A DNA stretch of 64,000 nt. Origin: Stomorhina lunata. Lineage: Eukaryota; Arthropoda; Insecta; Diptera; Rhiniidae. Every line of letters begins with the position of its first letter. Position 1 is the stretch's first letter. Location: the NCBI GenBank assembly GCA_933228675.1, contig OW121744.1:24702640-24766639 (forward strand). The letters are read 5' to 3'. A program made the translations under genes and the position numbers. The notes beneath the pieces were generated by a model, which was given only the letters and a program-made list of their open reading frames with translations, ran no database searches and was not told the origin of the DNA. Shown here one piece after another: positions 1-12,599 of this stretch.

Positions 1-3000
1 TTATCTATAGAAAAATTTTCATTAAAAAAATTTTCTATGAAAAAATGTTTGATGAAAAAGTTTATATAAAAAATTTTCTATAGAAAAATTTTTGACAAAA
101 ATATTTCTATAGAAAATTTTTAATAAAAAAAATTTTCTATTAAAAAATTTTTGATACAAAAGTTTTCTATAAAAAATTTTCTATAGAAAAATTTTCTATA
201 GAAAAATTTTTGATAAAAAAATTTTGTATAGAAAAATTTTGATAAAAAAATTTTTGTTAAAAAAATTTTCTATAGAAAAATTTTTCATTAAAAAACTTAA
301 TAAAAAAATCTATAGAAAAATTTTTATAAAAAAATTATTCATAGAAAAAAATTTTGATAAAAAATTTTCTATATAAAAATTGTTTTTAAAAAATTTTGTA
401 TGGAAAAATTTTTGATAAAAAAATTTTCTGTAGAAAAATTTTGATAAAAAAATTTCTATTGAAAAATTTTCTATAATTTTTGATAAAAAAAAGTCTTCTA
501 TAGAATATTTTGTGATACAACAATTTTCTATAGAAACATTTTTGATAAAAAAGTTTTTTATAGAAAAATTTTTGATAAATAAAATTTTGTTAAAAAAATT
601 TTCTATAGAAAAATTTTTGATAAAACATTCCTATAGAAAAATTTTTGACAAAAAATTACCTATAGAAAAATTTTTGTTAAAAAATTTTCTATAGAAAAAT
701 TTTTAATAAAAAAATAATCTAAAGAATAATTATTGATAAAAAAAAATAATCTATAGAAAACATTTTTGTTAAAAAAAATTTTCTAAGAAAAATTTTATAT
801 AGAAAAATTTTCTAAGCAAAATTTTATATAGAAAAATTTTTGATAACAAAATTTTCTATAAAAAAATGATCTATAGATAATTTTCTATAGAAAAATTTTT
901 AATAAACAAATTTTCTTTAATTTTTAGTAAAAAAATTTTCTATAGAAAAATTTTTGTTCACAAAAAATTTTCTATAGAAACATTTTAGATAAAAAAAATT
1001 TTGATAAAAAAATTTTCTACAGTGAAATGTTTGATACAAAAATTTCTATAGAAAAATTTTTGATAAAAAAATTTTCTATAGAAAAATTTTTGATTAAAAA
1101 ATTTTTGATAAAAAAATTTTCTATAGAAAAATCTTGATTTGATTGAAAAATCTTGATTTGTTATATTATATTATTGGTATAGAAAAAATTTTTGATAAAA
1201 ATAATTTCTATAGAAAATAGAAAAATTTCTGATAAACAAATTTTCTTTAGAAAAATTTTTGATAAAAAATTTTCAATAATTTTTGATACAAAAAATTTGT
1301 ATAGAAATATTTTAGATAAAAAAATTTTCTATAGAAAAATTTTTGATAAAAATTAAATATAGAACAATTTTTAATACAAAAATTTTATATAGAAAAATTG
1401 TTGATAAAAAAAAAATTTCTATAGAAAACTTTTTGAGAAAAGAGTTTTTTGTAGAAATTTTTTTAATAAAAAAAAATATAGAAAAATTTTTGATAAAAAA
1501 ATTTTCTTTAGAAAAATGTTTAATAAAAAAATTATCTATAGAAAAATTTTCATTAAAAAAATTTTCTATGGAAAAATGTTTGATGAAAAAGTTTATATAA
1601 AAAATTTTCTATAGAAAAATTTTTGACAAAAATATTTCTATAGAAAATTTTTAATAAAAAAAATTTTCTATTAAAAAATTTTTGATACAAAAATTTTCTA
1701 TAAAAAATTTTCTATAGAAAAATTTTCTATAGAAAAATTTTTGATAAAAAAATTTTGTATAGAAAAATTTTGATAAAAAAATTTTTGTTAAAAAATTTTT
1801 CTATAGAAAAATTTTTCATTAAAAAACTTAATAAAAAAATCTTCTATAGAAAAATTTTTATAAAAAAATTATTCATAGAAAAAATTTTTGATAAAAAATT
1901 TTCTATATAAAAATTGTTTTTAAAAAATTTTGTATGGAAAAATTTTTGATAAAAAAATTTTCTGTAGAAAAATTTTGATAAAAAAATTTCTATTGAAAAA
2001 TTTTCTATAATTTTTGATAAAAAAGTCTTCTATAGAAAATTTTGTGATACAAAAATTTTCTATAGAAACATTTTTGATAAAAAAGTTTTCTATAGAAAAA
2101 TTTTTGATAAAAAAAATTGTGTTAAAAAAATTTTCTATAGAAAAATTTTTGATAAAAAATTTCTATAAAAAAATTTTTGACAAAAAATTACCTATAGAAA
2201 AATTTTTGTTAAAAAATTTTCTATATAAAAATTTTTAATAAAAAAATAATCTAAAGAATAATTATTGATAAAAAAAAAATAATCTATAGAAAACATTTTT
2301 GTTAAAAAAAATTTTCTATAAAAAAATTTTTGAAAAAAAATTTTTCTAAGAAAAATTTTATATAGAAAAATTTTTGATAACAAAATTTTCTATAAAAAAA
2401 TGATCTATAGATAATTTTCTATAGAAAAATTTTTAATAAACAAATTTTCTTTAATTTTTAGTAAAAAAATTTTCTATAGAAAAATTTTTGTTCACAAAAA
2501 ATTTTCTATAGAAACATTTTAGATAAAAAAAAATTTTGATAAAAAAATTTTCTACAGTAAAATGTTTGATACAAAAATTTCTATAGAAAAATTTTTGATA
2601 AAAAAATTTTCTATAGAAAAATTTTTGATTAAAAAATTTTTGATAAAAAAATTTTCTATAGAAAAATCTTGATTTGATTGAAAAATCTTGATTTGTTATA
2701 TTATATTATTGGTATAGAAAAAATTTTTGATAAAAATAATTTTTATACAAAATAGAAAAATTTCTGATAAAGAAATTTTCTTTAGAAAAATTTTTGATAA
2801 CAAATTTTTAATAATTTTTGATAAAAAAATTTTGTATAGAAATATTTTAGATAAAAAAAATTTTATAGAAAATTTTTTGATAAAAAATTAAATATAGAAC
2901 ATATTTTAATACAAAAATTTTATATAGAAAAATTAAAAAAAAATTTATAAGAAAAATTTTATATAGAAAAATTTTTCTAAGAAAAATTTTATATAGAAAA

Positions 3001-4895
3001 ATTTTTGATAACAAAATTTTCTATAAAAAAATGATCTATTGATAATTTTCTATAGAAAAATTTTTAATAAACAAATTTTCTTTAATTTTTAGTAAAAAAA
3101 ATTTTCTATAGAAAAATTTTCTATAGAAAAATTTTTGTTCACAAAAAATTTTCTATAGAAACATTTTAGATAAAAAAAATTTTGATAAAAAAATGTTCTA
3201 CAGTAAAATGTTTGATACAAAAGTTTCTATAGAAAAATTTTTGATAAAAAAATTTTGTATAGAAAAATTTTTGATAAAAAAATTTTGTATAGAAAAATTT
3301 TTGATATAAAAATTTTTGTTAAAAAAAAATTTCTGTAAAAATAGTTTTGTTAAATTGTCTACAGGAAAATTTTTGTTAAAAAAATTTTCTATAGAAAAAT
3401 TTTTGATTAAAAAATTTTTGATAAAAAAATTTTCTATAGAAAAATCTTGATTTGATTGAAAAATGTTGATTTGTTATATTATATTATTGGTATAGAAAAA
3501 ATTTTTGATAAAAATAATTTCTATAGAAAATAGAAAAATTTCTGATAAAGAAATTTTCTTTAGAAAAATTTTTGATAAAAAACTTTTAATAATTTTTGAT
3601 AAAAAAATTTTGTATAGAAATATTTTAGATAAAAAAATTTTTATAGAAAATTTTTTGATAAAAAATTAAATATAGAACATATTTTAATACAAAAATTTTA
3701 TATAGAAAAATTAAAAAAAAAAATTTATAAGAAAAATTTTATATAGAAAAATTTTCTAAGAAAAATTTTATATAGAAAAATTTTTGATAACAAAATTTTC
3801 TATAAAAAAATGATCTATTGATAATTTTCTATAGAAAAATTTTTAATAAACAAATTTTCTTTAATTTTTAGTAAAAAAAATTTTCTATAGAAAAATTTTC
3901 TATAGAAAAATTTTTGTTCACAAAAAATTTTCTATAGAAACATTTTAGATAAAAAAAATTTTGATAAAAAAAATGTTCTACAGTAAAATGTTTGATACAA
4001 AAGTTTCTATAGAAAAATTTTTGATAAAAAAATTTTGTATAGAAAAATTTTTGATAAAAAAATTTTGTATAGAAAAATTTTTGATATAAAAATTTTTGTT
4101 AAAAAAAAATTTCTGTAAAAATAGTTTTGTTAAATTGTCTACAGGAAAATTTTTGTTAAAAAAATTTTCTATAGAAAAATTTTTGTTTAAAAAATTTTTG
4201 ATAAAAAAATTTTCTATAGAAAAATCTTGATTTGATTGAAAAATCTTGATTTGTTATATTATATTATTGGTATAGAAAAAATTTTTGATAAAATTAATTT
4301 CTATAGAAAATAGAAAAATTTCTGATAAAGAAATTTTCTTTAGAAAAATTTTTGATAAAAAATTTTTAATAATTTTTGATAAAAAAAATTTTGTATAGAA
4401 ATATTTTAGATAAAAAAATTTTTATAGAAAATTTTTTGATAAAAAATTAAATATAGAACATATTTTAATACAAAAATTTTATATAGAAAAATTAAAAAAA
4501 AAAAAAAAAATTTATAAAAAAAAATTTCTATAGAAAAATTTTTGATTAAAAAATTTTTGATAAAAAAAATTTCTATAGAAAAATTTTTTGATAAAAAAAA
4601 TTCTAAAGAAAATAGAAAAATTTTTGATAAACAATTTTTTTATGGAAAATGTTTAATCATTTTTGATAAAAAAAAAATTTATATAGAAATATTTTAGATA
4701 AAAAAAATTTTCTATAGAAAATTTTTTGATAAAAAAATTTTATATAAAAAAAATTTTTGATGAAAAAAAATTTTATAGAAAAATTTTTGATAAAAAAATT
4801 TTCTAATTTTTGATCAAAAAATTTTCAATAATTTTTTTTATAAAAAAATTTTCTATAGAAAATTTTTGATAAAAAGTTTTCTATAAAAAAATTTT
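1..4895. repeat. Satellite array A (30-bp CTATAG monomer)
   Basis: Continuous array of a degenerate AT-only monomer of about 30 bp. It alternates a palindromic half (TTTTCTATAGAAAAA) with a TTTTTGATAAAAAAA half. Diagnostic segments recur in longer blocks. The start of the window reappears at 1532, and the phrase TCTTGATTTGATTG occurs at 1132, 2667, 3445 and 4225. The higher-order units are therefore about 1.53 kb and then about 0.78 kb. The array is cut by the window edge on the left, so its beginning is not visible. It ends abruptly at about 4895 in single-copy sequence just upstream of the Amph terminal exon, so it lies in the last visible Amph intron. I see no gene in it. Confidence 0.95.
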
Positions 4896-5282
4896 TGATG
4901 TGAATGCCTGCCTTATAGTGTAATTATACACCTACGTAATTTACAAGCCGTGTGAAAAGGGCTTTAGTAATTTTGCCGTCAAAACTGTTTTATCGACTGT
5001 ATAATTTAGTACTCCACTGCTAGCAACATTTTTTCAGCTACAGTGTTTCGAGATTAGGAAAAATCTTTATTATAATTCTTAAATAGTTAATATTTTCTAT
5101 GTAAAATTGTCTTTTGTCCAAAGAGTTGCTGTTTCTATAATTCAGCTAATGTGTGTATTTGCAACACAAAGAAAGAAAAAACTCCCGCTTGAACCTGCTG
5201 CATGTTCCTCACTATCAATATTATTCATTCAGTTATACTCATCCATATCTCTCTAATATAGTTTTTCAATTCTAATTTACAG

Positions 5283-5363
5283 GAGGAAGGATGGTTGATG
5301 GGCGAGAAAGAAGGCACAACTGAAAAGGGTCTCTTCCCAGCCAACTTTACAAGGCCAATTTAA
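5283..5363 (+). CDS. Amph: Amphiphysin, terminal coding exon (partial gene)
   Basis: A splice acceptor (tctaatttacag) precedes 26 codons and a TAA. The peptide begins EEGWLMGEKEGTTEKG and ends GLFPANFTRPI. This is the second half of an SH3 domain: the conserved W of the EGW-MGE strand, then the G-FP-NF signature at the end of the fold. The domain finishes at the very C-terminus, as in amphiphysin/BIN1 proteins, and the NFT ending is typical of that family rather than of other SH3 adaptors. Amphiphysin is a BAR plus SH3 membrane-shaping protein; in flies it organises muscle T-tubules. The BAR domain and the first half of SH3 lie left of the window. From memory, Amph and Galphaq both map to 49B in Drosophila, so their co-occurrence here supports the call. 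Another SH3 protein is the alternative. Confidence 0.82.
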   Translation, partial: EEGWLMGEKEGTTEKGLFPANFTRPI

Positions 5364-6030
5364 AATTAATTTTTAAAGAAGTTTTTAATTAAAAATATAA
5401 CAAAAAACATCAAACAAATTAACAATAATTTAACAAGAACAACAACTATACAACAACAAAAAAAAGTAATAATATTTAACCAACAACAAAAAATAATCTA
5501 ATAAAATAAAGAAAAGAAAAATGAAGCAAATCGAATGTATTCTGAGAGCTGCACATTTTATTATACATAGAAATTTAAATAAAATAAAATAATTAAAATT
5601 TAATATAATTAAATAAAAAAAAGTAAAACAAGAAAAACAAACCAGTTGAAACAACATTTATTTTAATATACAACAAACAACAAAAAATCATACAATTTAT
5701 TAATATTATACATAAATATACAACAACAATATTTAATTATTAATTGTTAAATTTAAAAACATAATAAATAAAAAAAAAATTAAATAATTTACAAAAATTT
5801 AATAAAACAAAAAAAGAAAAGAACAAGCAAATGCAACAAGAACCAAAACCATTTTTAAACTTTATAGAAGAAAAAAACAAAAAGCAACAACAAAAGAAAC
5901 AAAAACCCTAAAAATAAGATTTATTTTATTTTTAATTTTTAATTTTAACATTGACCGTTATTGAACATTATTTTTATTATTATTATTATTTTTGTGAATG
6001 ATAAATAATAAATTTTATTTTTGTTTTGTC
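5364..6030 (+). other. Probable Amph 3' UTR and polyadenylation region
   Basis: AT-rich, CAACAA- and AAATAAA-rich sequence directly after the stop codon. There are several AATAAA hexamers (near 5578, 5607 and 5768). The last, near 6007, is followed by a T/GT-rich stretch (tttttgttttgtctt) and looks most like a real poly(A) site. The exact end cannot be fixed from sequence alone. Confidence 0.5.
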
Positions 6031-6404
6031 TTATTTTATTTTTCTTTAAAAAACATTTTTTCTTCTTTTATTCTGTAACTCTACTTTTTACTATCTATAA
6101 CTTATCGCTATTATACAACTACAACTACAACAAATTATTGTTTGATTAGTTTTAAATATTAATTTATTTTTATTTTTAAATAATCTTTATTATTATTATT
6201 TTTTTTTCCTGTTTTAAATATTATTATTACTAAAATTTCAAGTAAATATTATTAAAAACAACAACTACAAAAATGAGAAAATTTAAATAAAAAAACAACA
6301 AAATTATTATATTTGCTATTTTTATTTACTTATACAGTTTTTATTAAAATAGAAATTTTGGTTTGTAAAATATTATTTGTTATCTTGATTTATTATACCT
6401 AAGA
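6031..6404. other. AT-rich stretch, nothing recognised
   Basis: Low-complexity A/T runs with short TTA and ACAACTACAA repeats. No gene, RNA or mobile element could be recognised. Confidence 0.5.
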
Positions 6405-6602
6405 CTCTATAATATAAGGATTTTGGGCTTCCATACATTGCTTTGTAGTATGGTCCACTTGAAAAGTCCCATAAAAAGAGAGTATACCGCTTTTACTCTA
6501 ATTCGGAAACAACTAACGAAGATGATTATCCAATGAGATAAAGCTAAGGCACACACACCTGCTCATGAAATGTATGTATGTTTGTTTGTGCGTTTATGTG
6601 TT
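6405..6602 (-). repeat. Dispersed repeat, family R1 (inverted copy)
   Basis: The reverse complement matches two other places in the window, about 57215-57440 and 60298-60795. Shared blocks include TGGGACTTTTCAA, CAATGTATGGAAG, GTTAGTTGTTTCCGAATTAG and CATGAGCA-GTGT. The copies diverge by scattered substitutions. No coding capacity is visible, so this is probably a non-autonomous element or a fragment of a larger one. Confidence 0.7.
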
Positions 6603-6809
6603 CTATGACCCTATTGCCATTCTCAACTCAACTCAGTTTGGTTGTCTGCCAGTCAACCCAACTTACAACCAACCAAATTATTTTTTGATATTGCGGAACA
6701 AAAAATCTTGAATTTCATAAAATTATACACCAACATTTTTCGGTAGAATTTTAAACGATATTGTTCTACCAAAATAAGATAAGGCAGACAGACATATATA
6801 TTATACACT

Positions 6810-6895
6810 GCCTATAACACCAGAAGCCGAAGAATTTTTGTAATTTTCGTAAATACCACGATCATTAATGGAAATGAGTATTAAAAGCATATAAA
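6810..6895 (+). repeat. Conserved array leader (copy before array B)
   Basis: Non-repetitive sequence with the blocks ACCAGAAGCCGAAGA, TTTTCGTAAATA-CACGATCA, TTAATG and GAGTATTAAAAGCAT. The same blocks in the same order and orientation stand before array C (12467-12590) and array E (63378-63505). Confidence 0.8.
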
Positions 6896-8595
6896 ATTAA
6901 AAATTTTCTTTAGAAAAATTTTTGGTTAAAAAAAATTTTCTATAGAAAAATTTTTGGTAAAAACAAAAATTCTATAGAAAAATTTTTGAAATTTTCGATA
7001 AAAAAATTTCTCCAAAAATATTTTTCTGTAGAAAAATTTTCTTAAAAATTTTTTTTGTAGAAAAATTTTTGATAAAATAATTTTCTATAGACAAATTTTG
7101 ATTAAAAAATTTTCTATAGAAAAATTTTTGATATAAAAAATTTTCTATAGAAATATTTTTGATAAAAAAAATTTTCTATATTTTTCTATAAAAAAAATTT
7201 CGATAGAAATATTTTTCTGCAGAAAAATTTTCTTAAAAACTTTTTGATAAAAAAATTTTCTATAGAAAGTTTTTGATAAAAAAAGTTTCTAAAGAAAGTT
7301 TTTGATAAAAAATTTTCTATAGAAAAATTTTTGATTAAAAAAATTTTCTATAGAAAATTTTTGATAAAAAAAATTTTCTTTAGAAACATTTTCTTTAGAA
7401 AAACTTAAAAATTTTTTGATAAAACAATTTTTTATAGAAAAATTTTTTATAAAATAATTTTCTGTAGACAAATATTGATAAAAAATTTTCTATAGAAAAA
7501 TTTTTGATAAACAAATTTTATAAATTTTTCTATAGAAAAATTTTTCTGTAGAAAATTTTCTTAAAAATTTTTTAATAAAAAAAATTTCTATAGAAAAATT
7601 TATAAAATTTGTTTATCAAAAATTTTTCTATAGAAAATTTTTTATCAATATTTGTCTACAGAAAATTATTTTATCAAAAATTTTTCTATAAAAAATTTTC
7701 TATAAAAAAATTTTCTACACAAAAATTTTGTAAAGTAAAGTTTTGATAAAAAAAATTTTGACAAAAAAATTGTTCATAAAAAATTTTCTGTAGAAAAATT
7801 TTTGATAAAAAAAATTTTATATAGAAAAATTTTTGATAAAACAAAAATATTTGATAAAAAAAATTTTCTACACAAAAATTTTGTAAAGTAAAGTTTTGAT
7901 AAAAAAAATTTTGATAAAAAAATTTCTGTAAAAAAATTGTTCATAAAAAATTTTCTGTAGAAAAATTTTTGATAAAAAAAATTTTCTATAGAAAAATTTT
8001 TGATAAAAAAAATTTTCTATAGAAAAATTTTTGATAAAATAATTTTCTATAGAAAAATTTTGATAAAAACTTTTCAAAAGACAATTTTTTGATAAAAAAA
8101 TGTTCTATATTTTTCTATAAAAAAATTTTTTCTGTAGAAATATTTTCTTAAAAATTTTCTATAGAAAAATTTGATAAATAAAAATTTGCTATAGAAAAAT
8201 TTTTAATAAAAAATTCTTTATAGAAAAATTTTTGATAAAAAATTCTTTTATAAAAAATTTTCTATAGAAAAATTTTCTATTTTATATTTTCTCTATAGAA
8301 AAATTTTTGATAAAAAATTTTCTATAGAAACATTTTTGATAAAAAAATTTGTATAGAAAAATTTTTGATAAAAATATTAAAAAAATAATATTTTTAAACA
8401 TCAGATCTACACATTTTTGATAAAAAAAAATTTTAAAAAAACTTTTTCTATAGAAAAATTTTCGATAAAAATTTTTTCGTAAAGAAAAATTTTTGATGAA
8501 AATATTTTATATGGAAAAATTTTCGATAGAAATATTTTTCTGTAAAAAAATTTTCTTAAAAATTTTTTGACAAAAAAATTTTATATAGAAAAATG
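6896..8595 (+). repeat. Satellite array B
   Basis: About 1.7 kb of the CTATAG monomer family with many variants (CTGTAGAAA, CTTTAG). It contains an inverted stretch around 7600-7700, where the polarity of the GATAAAA half flips to TTTATCAA, and a duplicated block around 7720 and 7870 (CTACACAAAAATTTTGTAAAG). It starts right after the conserved leader and is broken at 8595 by a GC-richer repeat module. Confidence 0.9.
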
Positions 8596-9190
8596 TCCGC
8601 GATCTCCGAAACTAGCGGACCGATTTTTCTGAAATTTTGACAGTGTAGTATGGTGTGGCCGTGAGGGCGTGACCCCTCCCATATAACTCATAAATTAAAA
8701 ATGACAAATATAGGCGACCGAGAGGCGCGATTTTTCTGAAATTTTGACAGCATGTTAAGGTGTGACCGATGTATAAAATAGGTCAGATTTTTTTTCAAAT
8801 CTTAAGTGGGCGTGACCTCTTCCATATAAGTCAGACTTTAAAACATAGAAATATGGATGATCAAACCGACCGATTTTTCTAAAGTGGAGTAAGGTGTGAC
8901 CCGTAGTTACACATATAACTCACCGGTAGTTACACATATAACTCATTAAAAATGACAACTATGAATGACCGAGAGGCCCGATTTTTCTGAAATTTTGACA
9001 GTATGGCAAGGTGTGACCGGTGGTTAACATAGGCAAGGGTTTTTTCAGAAATCTCAAGTGGGCGTGACCCCTCCCATATAACTCATATAATAAAAGTGAC
9101 AAATATAGATGACCCTGCGGACCGATTTTTCTAAAATTTTGACAGCATGGTAAGGTGTGGTTTTAATAGGCAAGGGTTATTTCAGAAATT
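8595..9190. repeat. GC-richer tandem module inside array B
   Basis: About five degenerate copies of a 110-145 bp unit, starting near 8605, 8715, 8850, 8965 and 9107. Core blocks are GACCGATTTTTCTGAAATTT, TTGACAGCATGGTAAGGTGT, GTGGGCGTGACCCCTCCCAT and ATAACTCAT-AAAATGACAA. It is flanked on both sides by AT array monomers, so it was either inserted into the array or is an internal part of the array element. No open reading frame was seen. Confidence 0.85.
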
Positions 9191-9345
9191 GATAAAAATA
9201 TTTTTCTATGGAAAAATTTTTGATAAAAAGACTTTTTATAGAAAATTTTTAATAAACAAATTTTCTAAAGAACATTTTTTTTTATCAAAAATTCGATAGA
9301 AATATTTTTCTGTAGAAAAATTTTCTTAAACATTTTTGATAAAAA
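9190..9345 (+). repeat. Short continuation of array B
   Basis: Monomers of the TTTCTATGGAAAAATTTTTG type resume after the GC-richer module and stop at about 9345. Confidence 0.75.
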
Positions 9346-12300
9346 AAAAATCTTTTTGGTAATAATTATTCGAAGTTTTTTATATTTACTGAAAAAATTA
9401 GGTTTTTTTTTTTTTTGTCGTGGAATAAAGTTGAACTATTCCTAAAACCTATTAAAAACCATAATTTTGTTATATATGGCGCACAAAAGCTATTGTATCT
9501 AATCCTGAAAAATATTCTGCTGTTTTAGGTTCCTTTTTGTTATCGTCGGAAATTATTTATGTTACAATATATGTATATTAATTAAAAAATGTGACTTACG
9601 AATCGAGTTAAGGAGTTACCCCCTGAATATATTTTATATATTTTTACATTTAACCCACTGCGCTTCGTTGCATTTTGTAGAAAATGTTCCACGACTTATT
9701 ATACATAAGTATATGTTTCCTTGCAACATCATAAACTGTCCTATCGACACAATTACTAAGCACATACTATACCTCAAGGTATATTATAATGAAGGTAATT
9801 TCACTTTATGTTACTAAATTTAATTTCACTTTCTGACAATTCTAAGGGTTCTGACATTTCAATAGAAATAAAGCTACCATATTATGTTAAGTCTTCCCTT
9901 TTTTTGTCCCTGTGCCGACAATATGAATTATGTGTTAAAATTGAAACACTCTTTTATTGCAGAATTTAAAACTTTTTTTGCTTATGCATCTGCAAACATA
10001 ACCGTTTACCTATATTTTACTTGTTCTAGGAGAAAAGAGCTGGATAGCTTTAAATATATAATAGAATTTTATTGATTTTTTTTTAATTTCCTGAATACTT
10101 AGAAAAAACACATAACTAAAATTGTTGTCTCAGCGGTGATTTGAAGTAATAGAAATTAATTTATTTTTCAAAATAGAATTGTTATTTCAAATCAAAAATT
10201 TTTTTAAATTATAAAAATACTAAAATAAAACGTTATGTTTTTGTTAGAAGATTCCGGTACCAAAAGATCATTGTCATATCATTCTCGTTGTCAGCGAACT
10301 AGAGTTTGACGTTTCGGTAGAAGAAGAGAATCACGTAATTCTTTTTAATCATAATCAGGAAGAATTTGTCTTAATACAAAGTCTGTTCTTATTATAGTTT
10401 CAGAAGTCTCAATGGCTAATTTAACTAACGGCTAATATATTTGTTAATCAGTTTGTCACTGTATGTCCCTATTCTACACTGACGGATGTTGCATGATCCT
10501 CTTATGAGAGGAAATGCTCCTATAGTTGATGCTGTATTGCTGTCACCGTAGACTTTGGTTAATGTTGCTGATAATATTTATTAAGTTGATAAATTTACAA
10601 GGTTTTATCTGTACTTTTCTTTTTTGTTGTAGCCGTGAAATGGATGGGGTCACTTCCTTCCTCCTACGACGAAGTATTTTCTAGTTTCTGTATGAGGCAA
10701 ATTCTTGTAAATAATCCAATACTACTATGGTTACTATTGGAATCTGATCCGCTACCATTGGTTTGGGAATCGGCAAATATGAAACACATACCAAGAGGCG
10801 TAAATTTCTACTTTCCAGATCATTTGAATTTTTTGATGTTAACCTATATAAAATCATTGAAACTCTATCCATATTATAGGTGTTGAAAAATATTATACCA
10901 TTTTATATTCCAGTTTTCTGGAACATATTAATGAAAGCTCTAACAGGTGCGCTTAAAAACCGTAACTAATATATGTATTGATGATTTCAGTGGGTTTATA
11001 TTTCCATAGTTTTCAGTACTGTAGTTAGTTTAATATCCCTGCTATTTACATTGCTCATGAAGGAAAGGCACTTTAAAAACCTGAACCTGAAATAAAAGAG
11101 CATAATATGCCAAAGTGGATGTACGCAAGGCTAAATATTTTTGCATTAACTGTTCAGTATTTAGGAATTCACGCCAGGAGTATCTATATTACATGATCGT
11201 ATATTTCTAAAATCCTATCGTATGGAAAATAAAGCAGCATGCAAATTTTAATTGTTTGAAATTTTTATTTTAGTTTTGAATTTTTTTGTTTTTTACATGT
11301 TTATACCGCCTTTTTCAAGCTGGATGTTAATTTGGCTTTTATATAAAAAATATATATTACACATATTATTTAAGAATTTCCAAATTGTACTAAATAATGT
11401 GGCAACGCTATACTTCATATGCCATAAAAAATAAACTTCAAAAACCCTTATTAAAATTTAGTAAAAGCCAGTGAAACTACCTTCATTATATCTGCCTTGC
11501 TATACCTTATACTTAATAACTATGTCGATAATACAGTTTCATATGTTGCAAAAAACATAAACTATAATAAATCGAGGAACATTTTCTACAAAATGCAAAG
11601 AAGAACAGTGGGAAGCAAAATTGAAAAACGTAAGTAATGTTTGATTATTTGTTTATATTTAAAGAACATCCAACAGTTTAAAATATTTTGACATATCAGT
11701 GATATTTTTCGAGTTATAATGTATGTTTGTAATAAAACTTTTCATTTTTATAGATAAATAAAAAATATTTTCCAAAATGTATAAATTATTAATATGTAGA
11801 TATAACAAAAATTTAAAAATATTTAGTAACACAAAAATAACAACATACGTTTATATTTAAAAAATAAAAAAAATAATAATAATATTTAGTATCTATAACA
11901 TATACAAATTGTTTATTATAACATTCATTTATATATGTGTGTATTATAATAATTTACAAATATTTAGTTTGATTAAAACTTCAGATAAATTAAGAATATT
12001 GTATACCACATTGCCAAAATTTTTCTAAATTATTGAAAAAAAAATTATGTATATAAACCTTTTTTATAATATCCTATTTTGTTTTGAACTAAATCTTTGT
12101 TAAGTTTTGTTGTTAACTTTATTGTAAAAAAATATTTGGCTGATTTTTCCTTGAATTTAAAGTTTTTTTGATTTTAATGTTTTAAAAAACTACATACAGA
12201 TTTCTATACTAAATAAAGTTGAAAAAATATAAAGAAAGAGTCAATAAAGTAATTTAAAATAAAAAAAATTGTTTTATTTTTATTATTTATTTTGGTGGTA

Positions 12301-12460
12301 CCTAATAAATATTGAAAAATGTATTTGCAATATATCACATCAAAAGCAATTCATATAGTGCGATCTCTAAGAAAGTTCTAAATAAATCTATCGAACATAT
12401 TAATAATATATAAAGCAATCCCTATGATGATCATAATGCATATCATTATTTGGCTTATTA
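9346..12460. other. Intergenic AT-rich DNA, nothing recognised
   Basis: About 3.1 kb between arrays B and C. Both strands have only short open frames. A frame at 10635-10886 starting MKWMGSLPSSYDEV faintly recalls the gag region of Copia-type elements, but that is too weak to call. I see no splice-like exons, tRNA, or clear terminal repeats. Confidence 0.45.
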
Positions 12461-12466
12461 GCAGGC

Positions 12467-12595
12467 GTAGGCAGCCCATACTACCAGAAGCCGAAGACTT
12501 TTTTAATTTTCGTAAATATCACGATCATTAATGAAACTCGTGAAAATGATTATTAAAAGCATTCAGTTGAAATTTTGATGTTAGCAAAGTCGGTT
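12467..12595 (+). repeat. Conserved array leader (copy before array C)
   Basis: Contains GGCAG, ACCAGAAGCCGAAGACTTTT, TTTTCGTAAATATCACGATC, ATTAATGAAACTCGTGAAAA and TATTAAAAGCATTCAGTTGA in this order, matching the leaders of arrays B and E. It is followed directly by array C. Confidence 0.85.
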
Positions 12596-12599
12596 GGTA

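Noticed and set aside
512..2383. Open frames rich in F, I, K within array A
   Set aside because: Same satellite origin; the frames track the monomer, not codon constraint.
10635..10886. Possible Copia gag-like peptide (GSLPSSYDEV)
   Set aside because: Only one short phrase resembles gag. No protease, integrase, RT or LTRs are nearby.
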